Shown here one piece after another: positions 36,642 through 46,501 of a stretch of DNA of 64,000 nucleotides. The notes beneath the pieces were generated by a model. That model saw only the letters and a list, made by a program, of their open reading frames with translations. It was not told the DNA's origin and ran no database searches. The DNA comes from Saezia sanguinis. Lineage in GTDB: Bacteria; Pseudomonadota; Gammaproteobacteria; Burkholderiales; Burkholderiaceae_C. The DNA is taken from assembly GCF_003991585.1 (NCBI RefSeq), contig NZ_PQSP01000001.1:372001-436000 (forward strand). Reading direction: 5' to 3'. Position 1 is the first letter of the stretch; every line of letters starts with the position of its first letter. The position numbers were made by a program, and so were the translations under genes.

Positions 36642-37208
36642 CTATGTATTTTTAGTCTGTTGCAGATTTTGCATCCAGCTTTGCAGGATGGACTGCCCCA
36701 AAGCGGTCATTGTATGCAGTTGCACCAGACGTTGCTGCTGCTGTGGGTCTGATGTGATGAATAGTTTTAAATCAGGTGTAGGCAATAAGCCTTCTGCCTG
36801 TTCAGGCCACTCCACCAGCTTCAGCCCCTGGGTTGCAAAAATATCACGAAAACCTGCATCTTCCCATTCCAGCGGGTCATTGAACCGGTAAAAATCAAAA
36901 TGCCATACAGGAAAAGCCGCTGTTTCATAGGACTCTGCAATGGCATAAGTCGGGCTTTTGATGTGTCCTGTGACCCCCAGGGCCTGCAGCAGGTAGCGTA
37001 CAAAAGTGGTTTTCCCCGCCCCCAGTCCCCCATGCAGTTCAATCAGTGCCTGACCAATAGATGCGACTTGTGCCAAAGCCTGGGCTGCATGCTGAGTCGC
37101 CTGCTGGTTGGCCCATGTCATCTGGACAGGAGGAGCGGAAAAAGTAGGTGCATTCACAAAACTGGCCTTAAATGATGTTTGATGAAGGGCGCTTCTTTCA
37201 AACAACAT
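36642..37208 (-). CDS. tsaE: tRNA threonylcarbamoyladenosine synthesis ATPase TsaE
   Basis: 188 residues from the ATG at 37208; a GTG at 37214 would add two. Walker A GGLGAGKTT (Lys66) and later HFDFYRFNDPLEWEDAG and VEWPEQAEG are TsaE hallmarks. It powers the TsaBDE complex that makes t6A in ANN-decoding tRNAs. The first 30 or so residues are an extension beyond the compact family core. It precedes amiC in a probable operon. Confidence 0.93.
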   Translation of the reverse strand: MLFERSALHQTSFKASFVNAPTFSAPPVQMTWANQQATQHAAQALAQVASIGQALIELHGGLGAGKTTFVRYLLQALGVTGHIKSPTYAIAESYETAAFPVWHFDFYRFNDPLEWEDAGFRDIFATQGLKLVEWPEQAEGLLPTPDLKLFITSDPQQQQRLVQLHTMTALGQSILQSWMQNLQQTKNT

Positions 37209-37382
37209 CGTCACTCTTAACTTTAATAATATCTCTTAACTGATTGTTTAATATGAGTATATTATACTATTTTAATAAAATGTGCAGCGCTTCAGCCTGG
37301 CAGGCAGCGATTCATATCCATCAGGAGTGTGGTTTTGTTGCATTTCTGCCAGTGCGCGCAGCATGTGGAGAGCGGGTGATCT

Positions 37383-37826
37383 TTATATTTTGCGGATGAT
37401 TTTTTTGAACTCATCCACATTCTCAAAGCTGTGGTACACCGACGCAAAACGCACATAGGCCACTTTGTCGAGCTTGGCGAGCTCATTCATCACATATTCG
37501 CCAATCGTTCCGCTGGGCACTTCTTTCAGGCCACTGGTCAGTAGCTGCTGTTCAACGTGGCGGATGGCCTGATCCACCTGTTCTGCGCTGACAGGGCGTT
37601 TTCTTAAGGCCAAAGTGAAGGAGGAATGCAGTTTTTCAGGGTTGAACTCGACCCGGTTGCCATTTTTTTTGACCACCATCGGCATGCTGACTTCTGCATG
37701 CTCATAAGTGGTAAAGCGCTGATCACATTTGGTACAGCGCCGTCTGCGCCGCACCGCTGCGCCATCATCTGAAACACGTGTTTCGACAACTTGTGTATCC
37801 GGGTTATGGCAGAACGGGCAGCGCAT
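37383..37826 (-). CDS. nrdR: Transcriptional repressor NrdR
   Basis: 147 residues. The zinc ribbon has Cys3, Cys6, Cys31 and Cys34, followed by an ATP-cone domain with [11 protein letters not shown]. NrdR senses ATP/dATP and represses ribonucleotide reductase genes. It lies 19 nt after glyA on the same strand; glyA-nrdR is a conserved betaproteobacterial pair, so it should also be under the glyA leader. Confidence 0.96.
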   Translation of the reverse strand: MRCPFCHNPDTQVVETRVSDDGAAVRRRRRCTKCDQRFTTYEHAEVSMPMVVKKNGNRVEFNPEKLHSSFTLALRKRPVSAEQVDQAIRHVEQQLLTSGLKEVPSGTIGEYVMNELAKLDKVAYVRFASVYHSFENVDEFKKIIRKI

Positions 37827-37845
37827 AGGGTGTCCAGATGAAAAA

Positions 37846-39093
37846 TCAGTTTCGGTAAACCGGGAAACGTTTGGTCAATTCAACCACCTGTTCCCGGACT
37901 TTGGCAATATTGGCTTCGTCATGCGGATTGTCCAGCACATCGGCCACCAGATTGGCAACCTGTACCGCCTCTGCTGAACCAAATCCCCGTGTGGTCATTG
38001 CCGGGCTGCCTAAACGGATACCGCTGGTGACAAAGGGTTTTTCCGGGTCGTTGGGGATTGCATTTTTGTTGCAGGTGATATGGGCCTGTTCCAAAATGCG
38101 CTCGGCATCCTTGCCGGTAATCTTTTTGGCCCTCAGGTCCACCAGCATCACATGGCTTTCTGTACGGCCCGAAACAATGCGCAGGCCCCGTTTGACCAGA
38201 GTTTCAGCCATCAGGGCAGCGTTTTGAACAACCTGTTGCTGGTAAGCCTTGAATTCCGGTTGTGCGGCTTCTTTGAAGGCGACGGCTTTACCGGCAATTA
38301 CATGCATCAGCGGGCCGCCCTGGAGACCGGGGAATATGGCACTGTTAATGGCCTTGGCGTGTTCTTCTTTGCACAGAATCACACCGCCACGGGGGCCGCG
38401 CAGGCTTTTATGGGTGGTGGTGGTGACAAAGTCGGCATGCGGTACCGGGTTAGGGTATACGCCAGCGGCAATCAGGCCGGCATAGTGTGCCATGTCCACC
38501 ATGAAATAAGCACCTACGGCTTTAGCCACTTTGGCAAAGCGTTCAAAATCAATCCGCAGCGCGAATGCAGAAGCGCCGGCAATGATCAGCTTGGGTTTAT
38601 GCTGATGCGCCAGTTTTTCCATGGTTTCGTAATCAATGTCTTCCTGGGCATTCAGGCCGTAGCTGACAACATTGAACCATTTGCCGCTCATATTCAGCGC
38701 CATACCATGGGTCAGGTGGCCGCCTTCAGCCAGACTCATCCCCATGATGGTGTCGCCGGGCTTGAGCATGGCGAAAAACACGCCCTGATTGGCCTGTGAG
38801 CCTGAGTTGGGCTGGACATTCGCGTGATCGGCCCCGAAAAGCGCCTTGACACGGTCGATTGCCAGTTGTTCCACAATATCAACGTATTCACAGCCACCGT
38901 AATAACGTTTGCCGGGATAGCCTTCGGCATATTTGTTGGTGAGCTGTGTGCCTTGAGCCTGCATGACAGCAGGGGAGGTATAGTTTTCCGAGGCGATCAG
39001 TTCAATATGGTCTTCCTGGCGCTTATTTTCTTTTTCAATGGCACTCCAGATTTCGGGATCGACTTGGGCAATGGTCTTTGAGCGGTCAAACAT
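37846..39093 (-). CDS. glyA: Serine hydroxymethyltransferase
   Basis: 415 residues. A PLP enzyme interconverting serine and glycine while loading tetrahydrofolate. Lys229 in [14 protein letters not shown] binds PLP; other motifs are [23 protein letters not shown] and [16 protein letters not shown] precedes the ATG. A ZTP riboswitch sits in the leader, tying it to purine/folate status. Confidence 0.97.
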   Translation of the reverse strand: MFDRSKTIAQVDPEIWSAIEKENKRQEDHIELIASENYTSPAVMQAQGTQLTNKYAEGYPGKRYYGGCEYVDIVEQLAIDRVKALFGADHANVQPNSGSQANQGVFFAMLKPGDTIMGMSLAEGGHLTHGMALNMSGKWFNVVSYGLNAQEDIDYETMEKLAHQHKPKLIIAGASAFALRIDFERFAKVAKAVGAYFMVDMAHYAGLIAAGVYPNPVPHADFVTTTTHKSLRGPRGGVILCKEEHAKAINSAIFPGLQGGPLMHVIAGKAVAFKEAAQPEFKAYQQQVVQNAALMAETLVKRGLRIVSGRTESHVMLVDLRAKKITGKDAERILEQAHITCNKNAIPNDPEKPFVTSGIRLGSPAMTTRGFGSAEAVQVANLVADVLDNPHDEANIAKVREQVVELTKRFPVYRN

Positions 39094-39120
39094 GAATGAT
39101 TCTCCGTTTTCATTAACATG

Positions 39121-39165
39121 AAGAGCCTGTCACCCATGCTCGGCGTGAGCACAGACCAATCTCTT
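39121..39165 (-). promoter_or_regulatory. Stem-loop near the glyA ribosome site, candidate expression platform
   Basis: On the minus strand AAGAG/CTCTT, CTGT/ACAG and GCTC/GAGC stack into one hairpin with loop ACGCC. Its 3' arm contains GACAGGCT (39124-39131), the exact complement of AGCCTGTC (39213-39220) at the 3' edge of the ZTP aptamer, so two exclusive pairings are possible. It lies about 28 nt before the glyA ATG. Confidence 0.55.
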
Positions 39166-39217
39166 GTGTTTTCATCGACAGGGGAAAGTCAGAAAACAGC
39201 AGGGATTTGATAGACAG

Positions 39218-39336
39218 GCTGCCCAGGCGAACGGCATAAAACAATGCGCTTCCCGATGGTTCACCACCTCGACCGATATGCTGCAGTTTAATGCGTTTTG
39301 TCTGAGCACATCAATCTATCGCCAGTTGCGCAATCC
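39218..39336 (-). ncRNA. ZTP (pfl) riboswitch aptamer in the glyA leader
   Basis: Read on the minus strand: TGCGC then AACTGGCGATAG (5' domain, canonical CUGGCGA), a variable middle, GAGGTGGTGAACCATC hairpin, CGGGAAGCGCA (canonical GGGAGCG, closing P1 TGCGC/GCGCA), a short linker, then GCCGTTCGCCTGGGCA (canonical CGCCUGGGCA domain). Order and motifs match the pfl class, which binds ZTP/ZMP and is known before glyA, purH and folate genes. A TAGAAT at 39339-39344 could be its -10. Confidence 0.82.
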
Positions 39337-39449
39337 GCATTCTAGCGCGTTTATGTGCGAGTGCGTGCAGACTTTTGACAAATTCCTTCAAAATGAAAAA
39401 CCTGAACACACTCTGTGCAAATGCAAAGAGGTGAACAGGCTTGAAGGTT

Positions 39450-40337
39450 TTATCGAAGAGAAGAAAGATCGCTCGGTTGCGCGGAAACCTGGCGCAGGGA
39501 AGCTTGCTGGATACCCGGCGTTGCCGTATTGATGTTCTGGGCGGCCATCAGAATGCGGTCAAGATCAGGCGTTGTGCTGCCAAACATCACGCGGCGGATA
39601 CGGTCACGTTCTGCCAGTACCTTGGAAGCGTAGCCATAGTCATCAGGCCCTACGGCACCTACGTATTGTTTGAGGCCACCTTCCAAAGACCCGGCGCGTT
39701 GAATATGTTCCTGCAATACCAGCACGCCAACCCGCAGGTTGGTGACAGGGTCGTAAGCCATCATGCTGCCGCCTGTGCGTTCAAACTTTTCTGAGTGAAC
39801 ACTGGTCATGACCTGCATCAGGCCCGATGCACCTACAGAACTCTGTGCATAGGGGTTGAAACGTGACTCTATGGCAATAATGGCTAGCAGCAGTGTGGGA
39901 TCAATGCCGGTGCGCTCGCCAATATTCCATGATTCATGTACCAGACGGGCGACCAGTTCAGGAGCAACGCGGTAGCGGTTAGCAATCCAGTTAGCCACTT
40001 TCAGTTGCTGTACAGAAAGCTCCTGAGGGTCCAGAACGGCCATATGTGAATTGGCCTGAACCGGGTGTTTGCTAGCTCCGACAGGAATGATATTCGCATC
40101 CTCACTGTAGCTTTCAAGATCGAAGGGGGCTGCGACAAAGCTTGTATTTTCGCTGGAACCAATTCCGGCCCATTGCAGTAGCTTTTGCCCCGTACTGTTG
40201 CGCATGGATGCACTGCTGGCCAGAATGGCCATAAATACAATCGCGCTTAATCCAATACCCATCAATCCATGTTTGATCATTTTGAATGACATGGCGGATT
40301 TGTGGGGAGATGGACATCTCTTTGTAGTGGATGTCAT
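39450..40337 (-). CDS. SLT-domain lytic transglycosylase, membrane anchored
   Basis: 295 residues. A hydrophobic segment at about 25-45 suggests a signal anchor or signal peptide. The SLT domain occupies about 140-270, with AIIAIESRFNP (catalytic Glu), SSVGASGLMQVM and YVGAVGPDDYGYASKV. It would cleave murein strands with anhydro-sugar formation. AAAGGG lies before the ATG at 40337; the ATG at 40292 is an alternative start. Confidence 0.85.
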   Translation of the reverse strand: MTSTTKRCPSPHKSAMSFKMIKHGLMGIGLSAIVFMAILASSASMRNSTGQKLLQWAGIGSSENTSFVAAPFDLESYSEDANIIPVGASKHPVQANSHMAVLDPQELSVQQLKVANWIANRYRVAPELVARLVHESWNIGERTGIDPTLLLAIIAIESRFNPYAQSSVGASGLMQVMTSVHSEKFERTGGSMMAYDPVTNLRVGVLVLQEHIQRAGSLEGGLKQYVGAVGPDDYGYASKVLAERDRIRRVMFGSTTPDLDRILMAAQNINTATPGIQQASLRQVSAQPSDLSSLR

Positions 40338-40685
40338 CAGTCATTAACCCTTTCTTTGATGTATCCGGCAAAACAGCCTGTTTACTTCATGCGGCGGTCT
40401 TGCCATACTGCATACATGTATTTATAGAGATGATTGACTGCGTAAATTCAGTGAACAGTCAAGGCTTGTCCATATATATTCAAGCCAAAGTTCGAAGTCT
40501 CCTATAAACTCCTTTGTTAAAAGGGAGCTTCTTTCTTGCCATTTAGTTCCCCTGTTAGCGGAACCAAGCAACTAAAACGCATCAATCCGCAGCTTCAAAG
40601 AACTGTTGGAAATATACTTTTCGAATTTTAAAATTTATTTATGCAAGGTCAACAATATAAAAACAGTTTGTTATAACTAATAGAT
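40338..40685. other. 348-bp divergent region before ubiD
   Basis: AT-rich, no supported gene. Several short dyads occur (GGCTTG...CAAGCC at about 40480, CTCCTTT-GTTA-AAAGGGAG at about 40510, GTTCC...GGAAC at about 40547), none matching a known motif. Confidence 0.4.
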
Positions 40686-42239
40686 ATGAAATACCATGAT
40701 TTACGTGACTTCATTAACCAGTTAGCATCGCAAAAAGAGCTGGTTTTTATCCCTGAAAACGTTTCGCCGGTCTATGAAATGACCGCTGTGTGTGAAAAGC
40801 TGATACGCCGACAGGGTCCGGCTGTCGTTTTTCAACAACCGACAGGCCATGCCATCCCGGTTCTCGGGAATCTGTTTGGAACCAGCGGGCGAGTGGCTGC
40901 AGCCATGGGAGCCAATGATCTTTCTGAATTAAGGGAAATTGGGCGCACACTGGCTTCGTTAAAAGAGCCGGAGCCGCCGCGCGGGCTCAAAGACGCAGGC
41001 AAGCTGTGGCAACTGGCCAAAGCGGTATGGCATATGAAACCCGGGATTGATAAACACCCGGTATGCCAGGAAGTGGTTTTTGATGGCCCTGATGTCGATC
41101 TGAACCGGTTACCCATTCAATGGTGCTGGCCTGGCGATGTGGCGCCGCTCGTGACGTGGGGGCTGGTGGTGACCCGTGGCCCGCAGAATGTTGCCAAGCC
41201 ACGCTCGCGCCAGAACCTGGGCGTTTACCGGCAGCAGTTACTGGGGCACAACCGGCTCATCATGCGCTGGTTGGCACATCGGGGCGGGGCGCTGGATTTT
41301 CGCGAGTTTGCTTTGGCCAATCCTGGGCAGCCATTCCCGATTGCGGTGGCGTTGGGTGCCGATCCGGCGAGTATTCTGGGCGCTGTCACGCCAGTTCCAG
41401 ACGCGCTGAGCGAATACCAGTTTGCCGGGCTTTTGCGCGGCAGCCAGACGACTTTGGCCAATTGCAGTGTGGGAGAAGGTAATAGCCGGCTTCAGGTGCC
41501 GGCATCTTCTGAAATGGTGCTTGAGGGCCATATTCCGATAGCGGAAAAAGGCTACGAGGGGCAGACGGAAAACGGCGTCAGGCTCAAAGAGATCAATGGC
41601 TACCTGCATGCGCTGGAAGGACCTTACGGCGACCATACCGGCTACTACAACGAGCAGGACTGGTTTCCGGTGTTTGAGGTGAGCCGTCTGACACACCGCA
41701 AGGACCCGATTTACCATTCCACCTATACCGGCAAACCCATTGATGAACCTGCCGTTCTGGGGGTTGCGCTCAACGAAGTGTTTGTTCCCATTCTGCAAAA
41801 GCAGTTTCCTGAAATTACCGACTTTTATCTGCCGCCGGAAGGATGCAGCTACCGGCTGGCGATTGTCAGCATTCGCAAAAGCTACCCCGGGCATGCCAAA
41901 CGCATCATGATGGGGTTGTGGAGCTTTTTGCGACAGTTCATGTACACCAAATTCATCATTGTGGTGGATGAGGATGTGGATATTCGCGACTGGAAAGAAG
42001 TGGTCTGGGCCATGACCACGCGCATGGATCCGGTCAGGGATACCACATTGGTTGACCACACCCCGATTGATTATCTGGACTTTGCCTCTCCTGTGAGCGG
42101 ACTGGGCGGCAAGATGGGCATGGATGCAACCAACAAGTGGCCGGGTGAAACGCAGCGCGAATGGGGCAAACCGATTGCGATGCAGGCTGAAGCAGAGGAA
42201 AAGGCTACCAGGCTGCTGCAATCTCTGGGGTTGCTGTGA
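40686..42239 (+). CDS. ubiD: UbiD, 3-polyprenyl-4-hydroxybenzoate decarboxylase
   Basis: 517 residues. A prenylated-FMN enzyme of ubiquinone synthesis that decarboxylates 3-polyprenyl-4-hydroxybenzoate. Motifs: [10 protein letters not shown] near the N terminus, [24 protein letters not shown]-like [20 protein letters not shown] and EFDDYTGYY-like [10 protein letters not shown], with [14 protein letters not shown] in the C-terminal domain. Start ATG 40686 gives the expected MKYHDLRDF. The prenyl-FMN synthase ubiX is not in the window. Confidence 0.95.
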   Translation: MKYHDLRDFINQLASQKELVFIPENVSPVYEMTAVCEKLIRRQGPAVVFQQPTGHAIPVLGNLFGTSGRVAAAMGANDLSELREIGRTLASLKEPEPPRGLKDAGKLWQLAKAVWHMKPGIDKHPVCQEVVFDGPDVDLNRLPIQWCWPGDVAPLVTWGLVVTRGPQNVAKPRSRQNLGVYRQQLLGHNRLIMRWLAHRGGALDFREFALANPGQPFPIAVALGADPASILGAVTPVPDALSEYQFAGLLRGSQTTLANCSVGEGNSRLQVPASSEMVLEGHIPIAEKGYEGQTENGVRLKEINGYLHALEGPYGDHTGYYNEQDWFPVFEVSRLTHRKDPIYHSTYTGKPIDEPAVLGVALNEVFVPILQKQFPEITDFYLPPEGCSYRLAIVSIRKSYPGHAKRIMMGLWSFLRQFMYTKFIIVVDEDVDIRDWKEVVWAMTTRMDPVRDTTLVDHTPIDYLDFASPVSGLGGKMGMDATNKWPGETQREWGKPIAMQAEAEEKATRLLQSLGLL

Positions 42240-42395
42240 AAAAGCGCAGCTTTTATATATATGCAAATGGTGTGTGATTACATCAATATAACGGCAAGGT
42301 ATCAGACAGAGAACGCAACATGTGCATCCGGTATGGATAAAATGACGGCAGTATCTGGTAGCAGACATATTTTTACTCAGCGAGGACAATGAAAT

Positions 42396-43025
42396 ATGGG
42401 ACAGGTGAATGTCGTCAATCATCCTTTGGTACAACATAAACTGACGCTGATGCGCAGTGAAGAGACTACAACCGATAACTTCCGTCGTTTGGTCAGAGAA
42501 ATTGCTGCCATGCTGACTTATGAGGCAACCCGGCATCTGCCTGTAGAGCACATTTCGGTAAAAACACCAGTGGCAACCTGCCAGTCCGCAGTGATTTCCG
42601 GGAAGAAACTCTGCCTGGTTTCGATTTTGCGTGCCGGTAACGGCATGATCGACGGCATGATCGACCTGCTGCCCGGCGCCCGGGTGGGGCATATCGGCCT
42701 GTACCGCGACCCGGATACGCTGGAGCCGGTTGAATATTACTTTAAAGTGCCTGATGACATTGCCGAGCGGGAAGTGCTGGTGGTTGACCCCATGCTGGCT
42801 ACGGGGAACTCTGCCGTGGCTGCCATTGCCCGCCTGAAAAAAGAGGGGGTCAGCAGCATCCATCTGGTCTGTATATTAGGAGCGCCTGAAGGCGTCAAAA
42901 ATATGACCGATGCGCATCCGGATGTACCCATTACACTGGCTGCGATTGACCAGGGGCTGAATGATCATGGCTACATTGTGCCCGGACTGGGCGATGCGGG
43001 TGACCGCATTTTTGGCACCAAATGA
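42396..43025 (+). CDS. upp: Uracil phosphoribosyltransferase
   Basis: 209 residues. It salvages uracil to UMP. The PRPP loop [14 protein letters not shown] and the uracil site [23 protein letters not shown] are intact, as is the N-terminal [21 protein letters not shown] lies before the ATG. A single gene; no uraA permease is adjacent. Confidence 0.97.
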   Translation: MGQVNVVNHPLVQHKLTLMRSEETTTDNFRRLVREIAAMLTYEATRHLPVEHISVKTPVATCQSAVISGKKLCLVSILRAGNGMIDGMIDLLPGARVGHIGLYRDPDTLEPVEYYFKVPDDIAEREVLVVDPMLATGNSAVAAIARLKKEGVSSIHLVCILGAPEGVKNMTDAHPDVPITLAAIDQGLNDHGYIVPGLGDAGDRIFGTK

Positions 43026-43159
43026 TGATGTGGTCATTCTGATTTTCAATGCACGCAAACAGACATGAACAGACTCAAACAGGTCTGAGCCTGAGGCGCT
43101 GGCAGGATAGACTGCCAGCATCTCTACATCAGCCAACCCTAACAGCAATGTGAGAGCAG

Positions 43160-44128
43160 ATGGATATTTTATTTGTCGCAGACCCGATTGATACCTTTAA
43201 AACCTATAAAGACTCCACGTTTGCAATGATGCGTGAGGCGGCTGGTAGGGGGCATGCCATTTATGCCTGCGTTCCTTCGCAGATGTCGTGGATTCAGGGC
43301 GGGCAGGTCAGAGCGCAATGCCTGAAACTGGAGATGACCGGACGCGTTGGAACCGCAGAGCAGGAACTGCATGACTGGTATAACGTACTGTCATCACAAA
43401 CGATGACGCTGTCTGCGTTTGATGCCATCGTCATGCGCAAAGATCCGCCGTTTGACAGCGAGTATTTCTATGCCACGCACCTGCTGGAACAGGCGCAGCG
43501 TGAGGGCACCCGGGTATTTAACCAGCCGTCAGCGCTGAGGGACCATCCAGAAAAAATGGCACTGATGGAATTTCCCCAGTATGCACCGCCGACATTGATT
43601 TCGCGTGACCCAGTGCAAATCAGAGGATTTCATGCGGCTTATAACGATATCATCTTAAAACCGCTGGACGGTATGGGTGGTGCTGGTATTTTCCGCATCA
43701 GAGAAGATGGTATGAATTTAGGCAGCGCGATTGAAGCACTGAACCGCTTTGGGCAGCAGACCATCATGGTGCAGCAGTACCAGCCAGCCATTGCGCAGGG
43801 TGACAAACGGATATTGATTATCGACGGTGAGCCCGCTCCCTATGTCCTGGCACGCATTCCGCAGGGCAATGAAGTGCGAGGCAACCTGGCCGCAGGCGGC
43901 AGGGGAGTGGCGCAACCATTGTCAGACGCCAACCGGGCTGTTGCCAAAGCCATCGGGGAAAAGCTGGCGCCACGTGGTTTACTGCTGATTGGTCTGGATA
44001 TGATTGGTGACCATGTCACGGAAATCAATGTGACCAGCCCGACCTGTTTTCAGGAAATTGAGCAGCAAACCGGTTTTAATGTGGCGGGTATGTTTGTGGA
44101 TGCATTGGAAAAAGCAGTCAGCTCATAA
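43160..44128 (+). CDS. gshB: Glutathione synthetase
   Basis: 322 residues, ATP-grasp. It joins gamma-Glu-Cys with glycine. Motifs: N-terminal MDILFVADPID, RKDPPFDSEY, KPLDGMGGAGIFR (grasp loop), ILIIDGEPAPYVLARIPQ and the metal site EINVTSPTCFQEI. GAGAGCAG precedes the ATG. It provides glutathione for the GST seen at 20.9 kb. The gshA gene is not nearby. Confidence 0.96.
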   Translation: MDILFVADPIDTFKTYKDSTFAMMREAAGRGHAIYACVPSQMSWIQGGQVRAQCLKLEMTGRVGTAEQELHDWYNVLSSQTMTLSAFDAIVMRKDPPFDSEYFYATHLLEQAQREGTRVFNQPSALRDHPEKMALMEFPQYAPPTLISRDPVQIRGFHAAYNDIILKPLDGMGGAGIFRIREDGMNLGSAIEALNRFGQQTIMVQQYQPAIAQGDKRILIIDGEPAPYVLARIPQGNEVRGNLAAGGRGVAQPLSDANRAVAKAIGEKLAPRGLLLIGLDMIGDHVTEINVTSPTCFQEIEQQTGFNVAGMFVDALEKAVSS

Positions 44129-44158
44129 AGGCGATGCCATGATTACAGGTCAGTTTGA

Positions 44159-44623
44159 ATGAGAAACAGGCAATCATCTCTCAACACATTTTTGGAGCAG
44201 CTTTACCAGATAGAGAAATCGCTTGACGGCCTTGATCTGCTTGCCTATTCTGTCTCCCGTGAGTATGACGGAAACAAATTCCCCGAACAGAAGAAACTGG
44301 CTGCTGATACGCTGGAGAACCTGATGCTTGCCGCAACGCATGAAACGGCAAGTCAGATAGGCTTTTTGCGGCGTGGTATTGAAACACTGGCTCAGTTGAT
44401 AGATTTCAGGGAACGGTACGCTCGATTCAGTGACCAAGAGTTGGCGCAAATATTGGACGGTCATTTATCCATACATGCCAAAAATGCTTTTGCAAAGCGG
44501 TTTGAGAGCATTGAAAAAATGATTGCAGAGCTTGATTCATTAAAACAAGACTGGAATCAAACTTTTGCCAATAAAAGTTATGGTCAGATCAAAAAACAAC
44601 TGGGGTTGGTTGGCGCTGAATAG
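44159..44623 (+). CDS. Uncharacterised helical protein
   Basis: 154 residues, not recognised. No signal peptide or membrane segment. Almost wholly alpha-helical by composition, with heptad-like stretches (LEQLYQIEKSLDGLDLL; FESIEKMIAELDSLKQDW) and no cysteine. It starts 30 nt after gshB with AGGT upstream and ends before a strong shared terminator, so it is probably a real gene co-transcribed with gshB. Confidence 0.65.
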   Translation: MRNRQSSLNTFLEQLYQIEKSLDGLDLLAYSVSREYDGNKFPEQKKLAADTLENLMLAATHETASQIGFLRRGIETLAQLIDFRERYARFSDQELAQILDGHLSIHAKNAFAKRFESIEKMIAELDSLKQDWNQTFANKSYGQIKKQLGLVGAE

Positions 44624-44718
44624 CAGGGAGCGAAAGATAAGGTAGTAAGGTGAAGGTAGCAAAGCGGCACAGTTCTTTCTTGAATATTCTCCTCCTTGAA
44701 GATTTAAAACAGAACACA

Positions 44719-44750
44719 AAAAAAGCGGCATTAAATCATGCCGCTTTTTT
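44719..44750. terminator. Bidirectional Rho-independent terminator
   Basis: AAAAAAGCGGCAT and ATGCCGCTTTTTT form a perfect 13-bp stem with loop TAAATC. It serves the gshB-side transcript and the opposing SPFH-NfeD operon. Confidence 0.92.
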
Positions 44751-44774
44751 ATACAAATGTATTAACGCTTTGCT

Positions 44775-45710
44775 TTAGCTTGCTTTCTTCTGTGCGTTAA
44801 TGATGGCCATCGCGGAGCCGATCAGGCCGGAAATTTCGCTGACGCTGTTAGGCACAATCAGGGTATTATTTTCCTGTGCCAGTTTGCTGTAAGCATCCAC
44901 CGCACGTTCAGCCACTTTCAATTGAACAGCCTGTTCACCGCCTGGGTGCTGGATCGCTGTAGCGATGCGTTCAATGGCTGTTGCAGTGGCTTCTGCCACC
45001 GCCAGAATGGCCTGGGCTTCACCTTGTGCCTGGTTAATGGCAGCCTGCTTTTCACCTTCAGACTTGGCAATGAAAGCGGCACGCTGACCATTGGCAATAT
45101 TGACCTGTTCCTGCTGGCGACCTTCAGATGCTGCAATCAGTGCGCGTTTTTCACGCTCAGCGGTAATCTGGGCCTGCATCGCGTGCAGAATGACTTGAGG
45201 CGGTGTCAAATCCTTGATTTCATAACGCAGCACTTTCACCCCCCAGGTCAGGGCGCTTTCATCAATGGCGCTGACCACGCTGTGGTTGATGACATCACGC
45301 TCTTCAAAGGTGCGGTCGAGTTCGAGCTTACCAATGACAGAACGCAAGGTGGTTTGTGCCAGTTGGGTAATAGCGACAATATAATTGCTTGAGCCGTAGC
45401 TGGCGTTGTAAGGGTCGGTAACCTGAAAGTACAGGATGCCGTCAACCTGCAACTGGGTGTTATCGCGGGTAATACACACCTGGCTGGGCACGTCCAGCGG
45501 AATTTCTTTCAGGGAATGACGGTATGCCACCCGTTCAATGAATGGGACAACGAATTTCAATCCGGGGGTCAGGGTGCGGTCATACTTACCCAAACGTTCA
45601 ACCACCCAGGCATTTTGCTGGGGCACAATTTTGAACGTCATGGCGACAAAAATGACGGCAATGATACAGACCGCGATTACAAAGTAAAAAGAAAGCGAGA
45701 GCATTTCCAT
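44775..45710 (-). CDS. SPFH/band 7 (stomatin-like) membrane protein, QmcA type
   Basis: 311 residues. One N-terminal membrane segment (about 5-27), then the SPFH domain (VVERLGKYDRTLTPGLKFVVPF, EIPLDVPSQVCITRDN) and an Ala/Glu-rich coiled coil (about 175-260). Such proteins form large cages in membrane microdomains and guard FtsH-type proteases. The NfeD partner gene lies 83 nt upstream on the same strand, the usual pairing. Confidence 0.92.
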   Translation of the reverse strand: MEMLSLSFYFVIAVCIIAVIFVAMTFKIVPQQNAWVVERLGKYDRTLTPGLKFVVPFIERVAYRHSLKEIPLDVPSQVCITRDNTQLQVDGILYFQVTDPYNASYGSSNYIVAITQLAQTTLRSVIGKLELDRTFEERDVINHSVVSAIDESALTWGVKVLRYEIKDLTPPQVILHAMQAQITAEREKRALIAASEGRQQEQVNIANGQRAAFIAKSEGEKQAAINQAQGEAQAILAVAEATATAIERIATAIQHPGGEQAVQLKVAERAVDAYSKLAQENNTLIVPNSVSEISGLIGSAMAIINAQKKAS

Positions 45711-45793
45711 AGTGTTTGACCCTGATAAATAGTTTGTTATGTAGAAGAACCGGCTGAAAACGAAATTATCTTACTTATATATTACATGCACGT

Positions 45794-46222
45794 TTATTTT
45801 TTGGTATCCAACTGCAATTGAGAACCTTTGATGGCGCTGATGGTGCAGCGACCTGTCTGCGGCTCTCCTTCTCCAATCCAGAGGGCAGACCATTCTGCAC
45901 CGCGGTAACGTACTTTGGTGGTCTGATCGGGGTTCCAATGGACCACTTCCACGGTTTCTCCAATGTCGATCAACGCATTTTTATTTTCGAAATAAATTTT
46001 AGAACGCGGATTTTTATAGCGCTTGAAATGCCACAACCCGGTGGCAACAGCAGCAGTCAGCGCCGCGCACACAATCTGCCAGTTAAAATTCAGGCCAATC
46101 AGATAAGCAACTGCACCTACAATCGTGCCCAGCGCGAGCATCAGCAGGTAAAAGGTTCCTGTGACCAACTCCAGGCCGATTAAAACCGCTGCAGCAATAC
46201 CCCACCAGTATGCAGGATTCAT
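45794..46222 (-). CDS. NfeD-like membrane protein (YbbJ type)
   Basis: 142 residues. Two or three membrane segments (about 5-70), then a C-terminal OB-fold NfeD domain with DIGETVEVVHW and VRYRGAEWSALW. It partners SPFH proteins in the membrane. AAGGA lies 7 nt before the ATG. First gene of the pair. Confidence 0.9.
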   Translation of the reverse strand: MNPAYWWGIAAAVLIGLELVTGTFYLLMLALGTIVGAVAYLIGLNFNWQIVCAALTAAVATGLWHFKRYKNPRSKIYFENKNALIDIGETVEVVHWNPDQTTKVRYRGAEWSALWIGEGEPQTGRCTISAIKGSQLQLDTKK

Positions 46223-46294
46223 AGTGTATTCCTTATATATTCAAGAAGTTGCCAAATTTCTAGCAGTCGATGTTTTCGGTTCACATATCATACA

Positions 46295-46317
46295 TGTTTA
46301 ATGTATACATGTAAACA
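46295..46317. promoter_or_regulatory. Dyad before the decarboxylase gene
   Basis: TGTTTA (46295-46300) and TAAACA (46312-46317) flank the palindrome TGTATACA (46302-46309). The same stretch can be read as two direct repeats ATACATGTTTA and ATACATGTAAA, 15 bp apart. It lies between the divergent NfeD and decarboxylase genes. Confidence 0.45.
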
Positions 46318-46501
46318 ATTTTGTCTAAGGAAGCCGTTAAAATAACGCGACTGCCTAGTGTATGCATTTCCAGCCAATAAATCCAATTTTTTGTACACGC
46401 GCAAGGATATTGTCCTACACTATCAAACTCGCGCATGGGTGATGGTTGATTTTCTTGCACCATCATTCTTTTTGTATGTACTTTCGAAATTTTGCCGAAT
46501 C

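Noticed and set aside
39121-39165. glyA leader hairpin as a glycine or THF riboswitch
   Set aside because: The conserved cores of those classes are absent; the ZTP motifs just upstream explain the leader better.
41238-42863. 541-codon open frame on the minus strand
   Set aside because: It lies antisense to ubiD and upp, both of which have intact family motifs and ribosome sites; the translation is His/Gln-rich with no recognisable domain.
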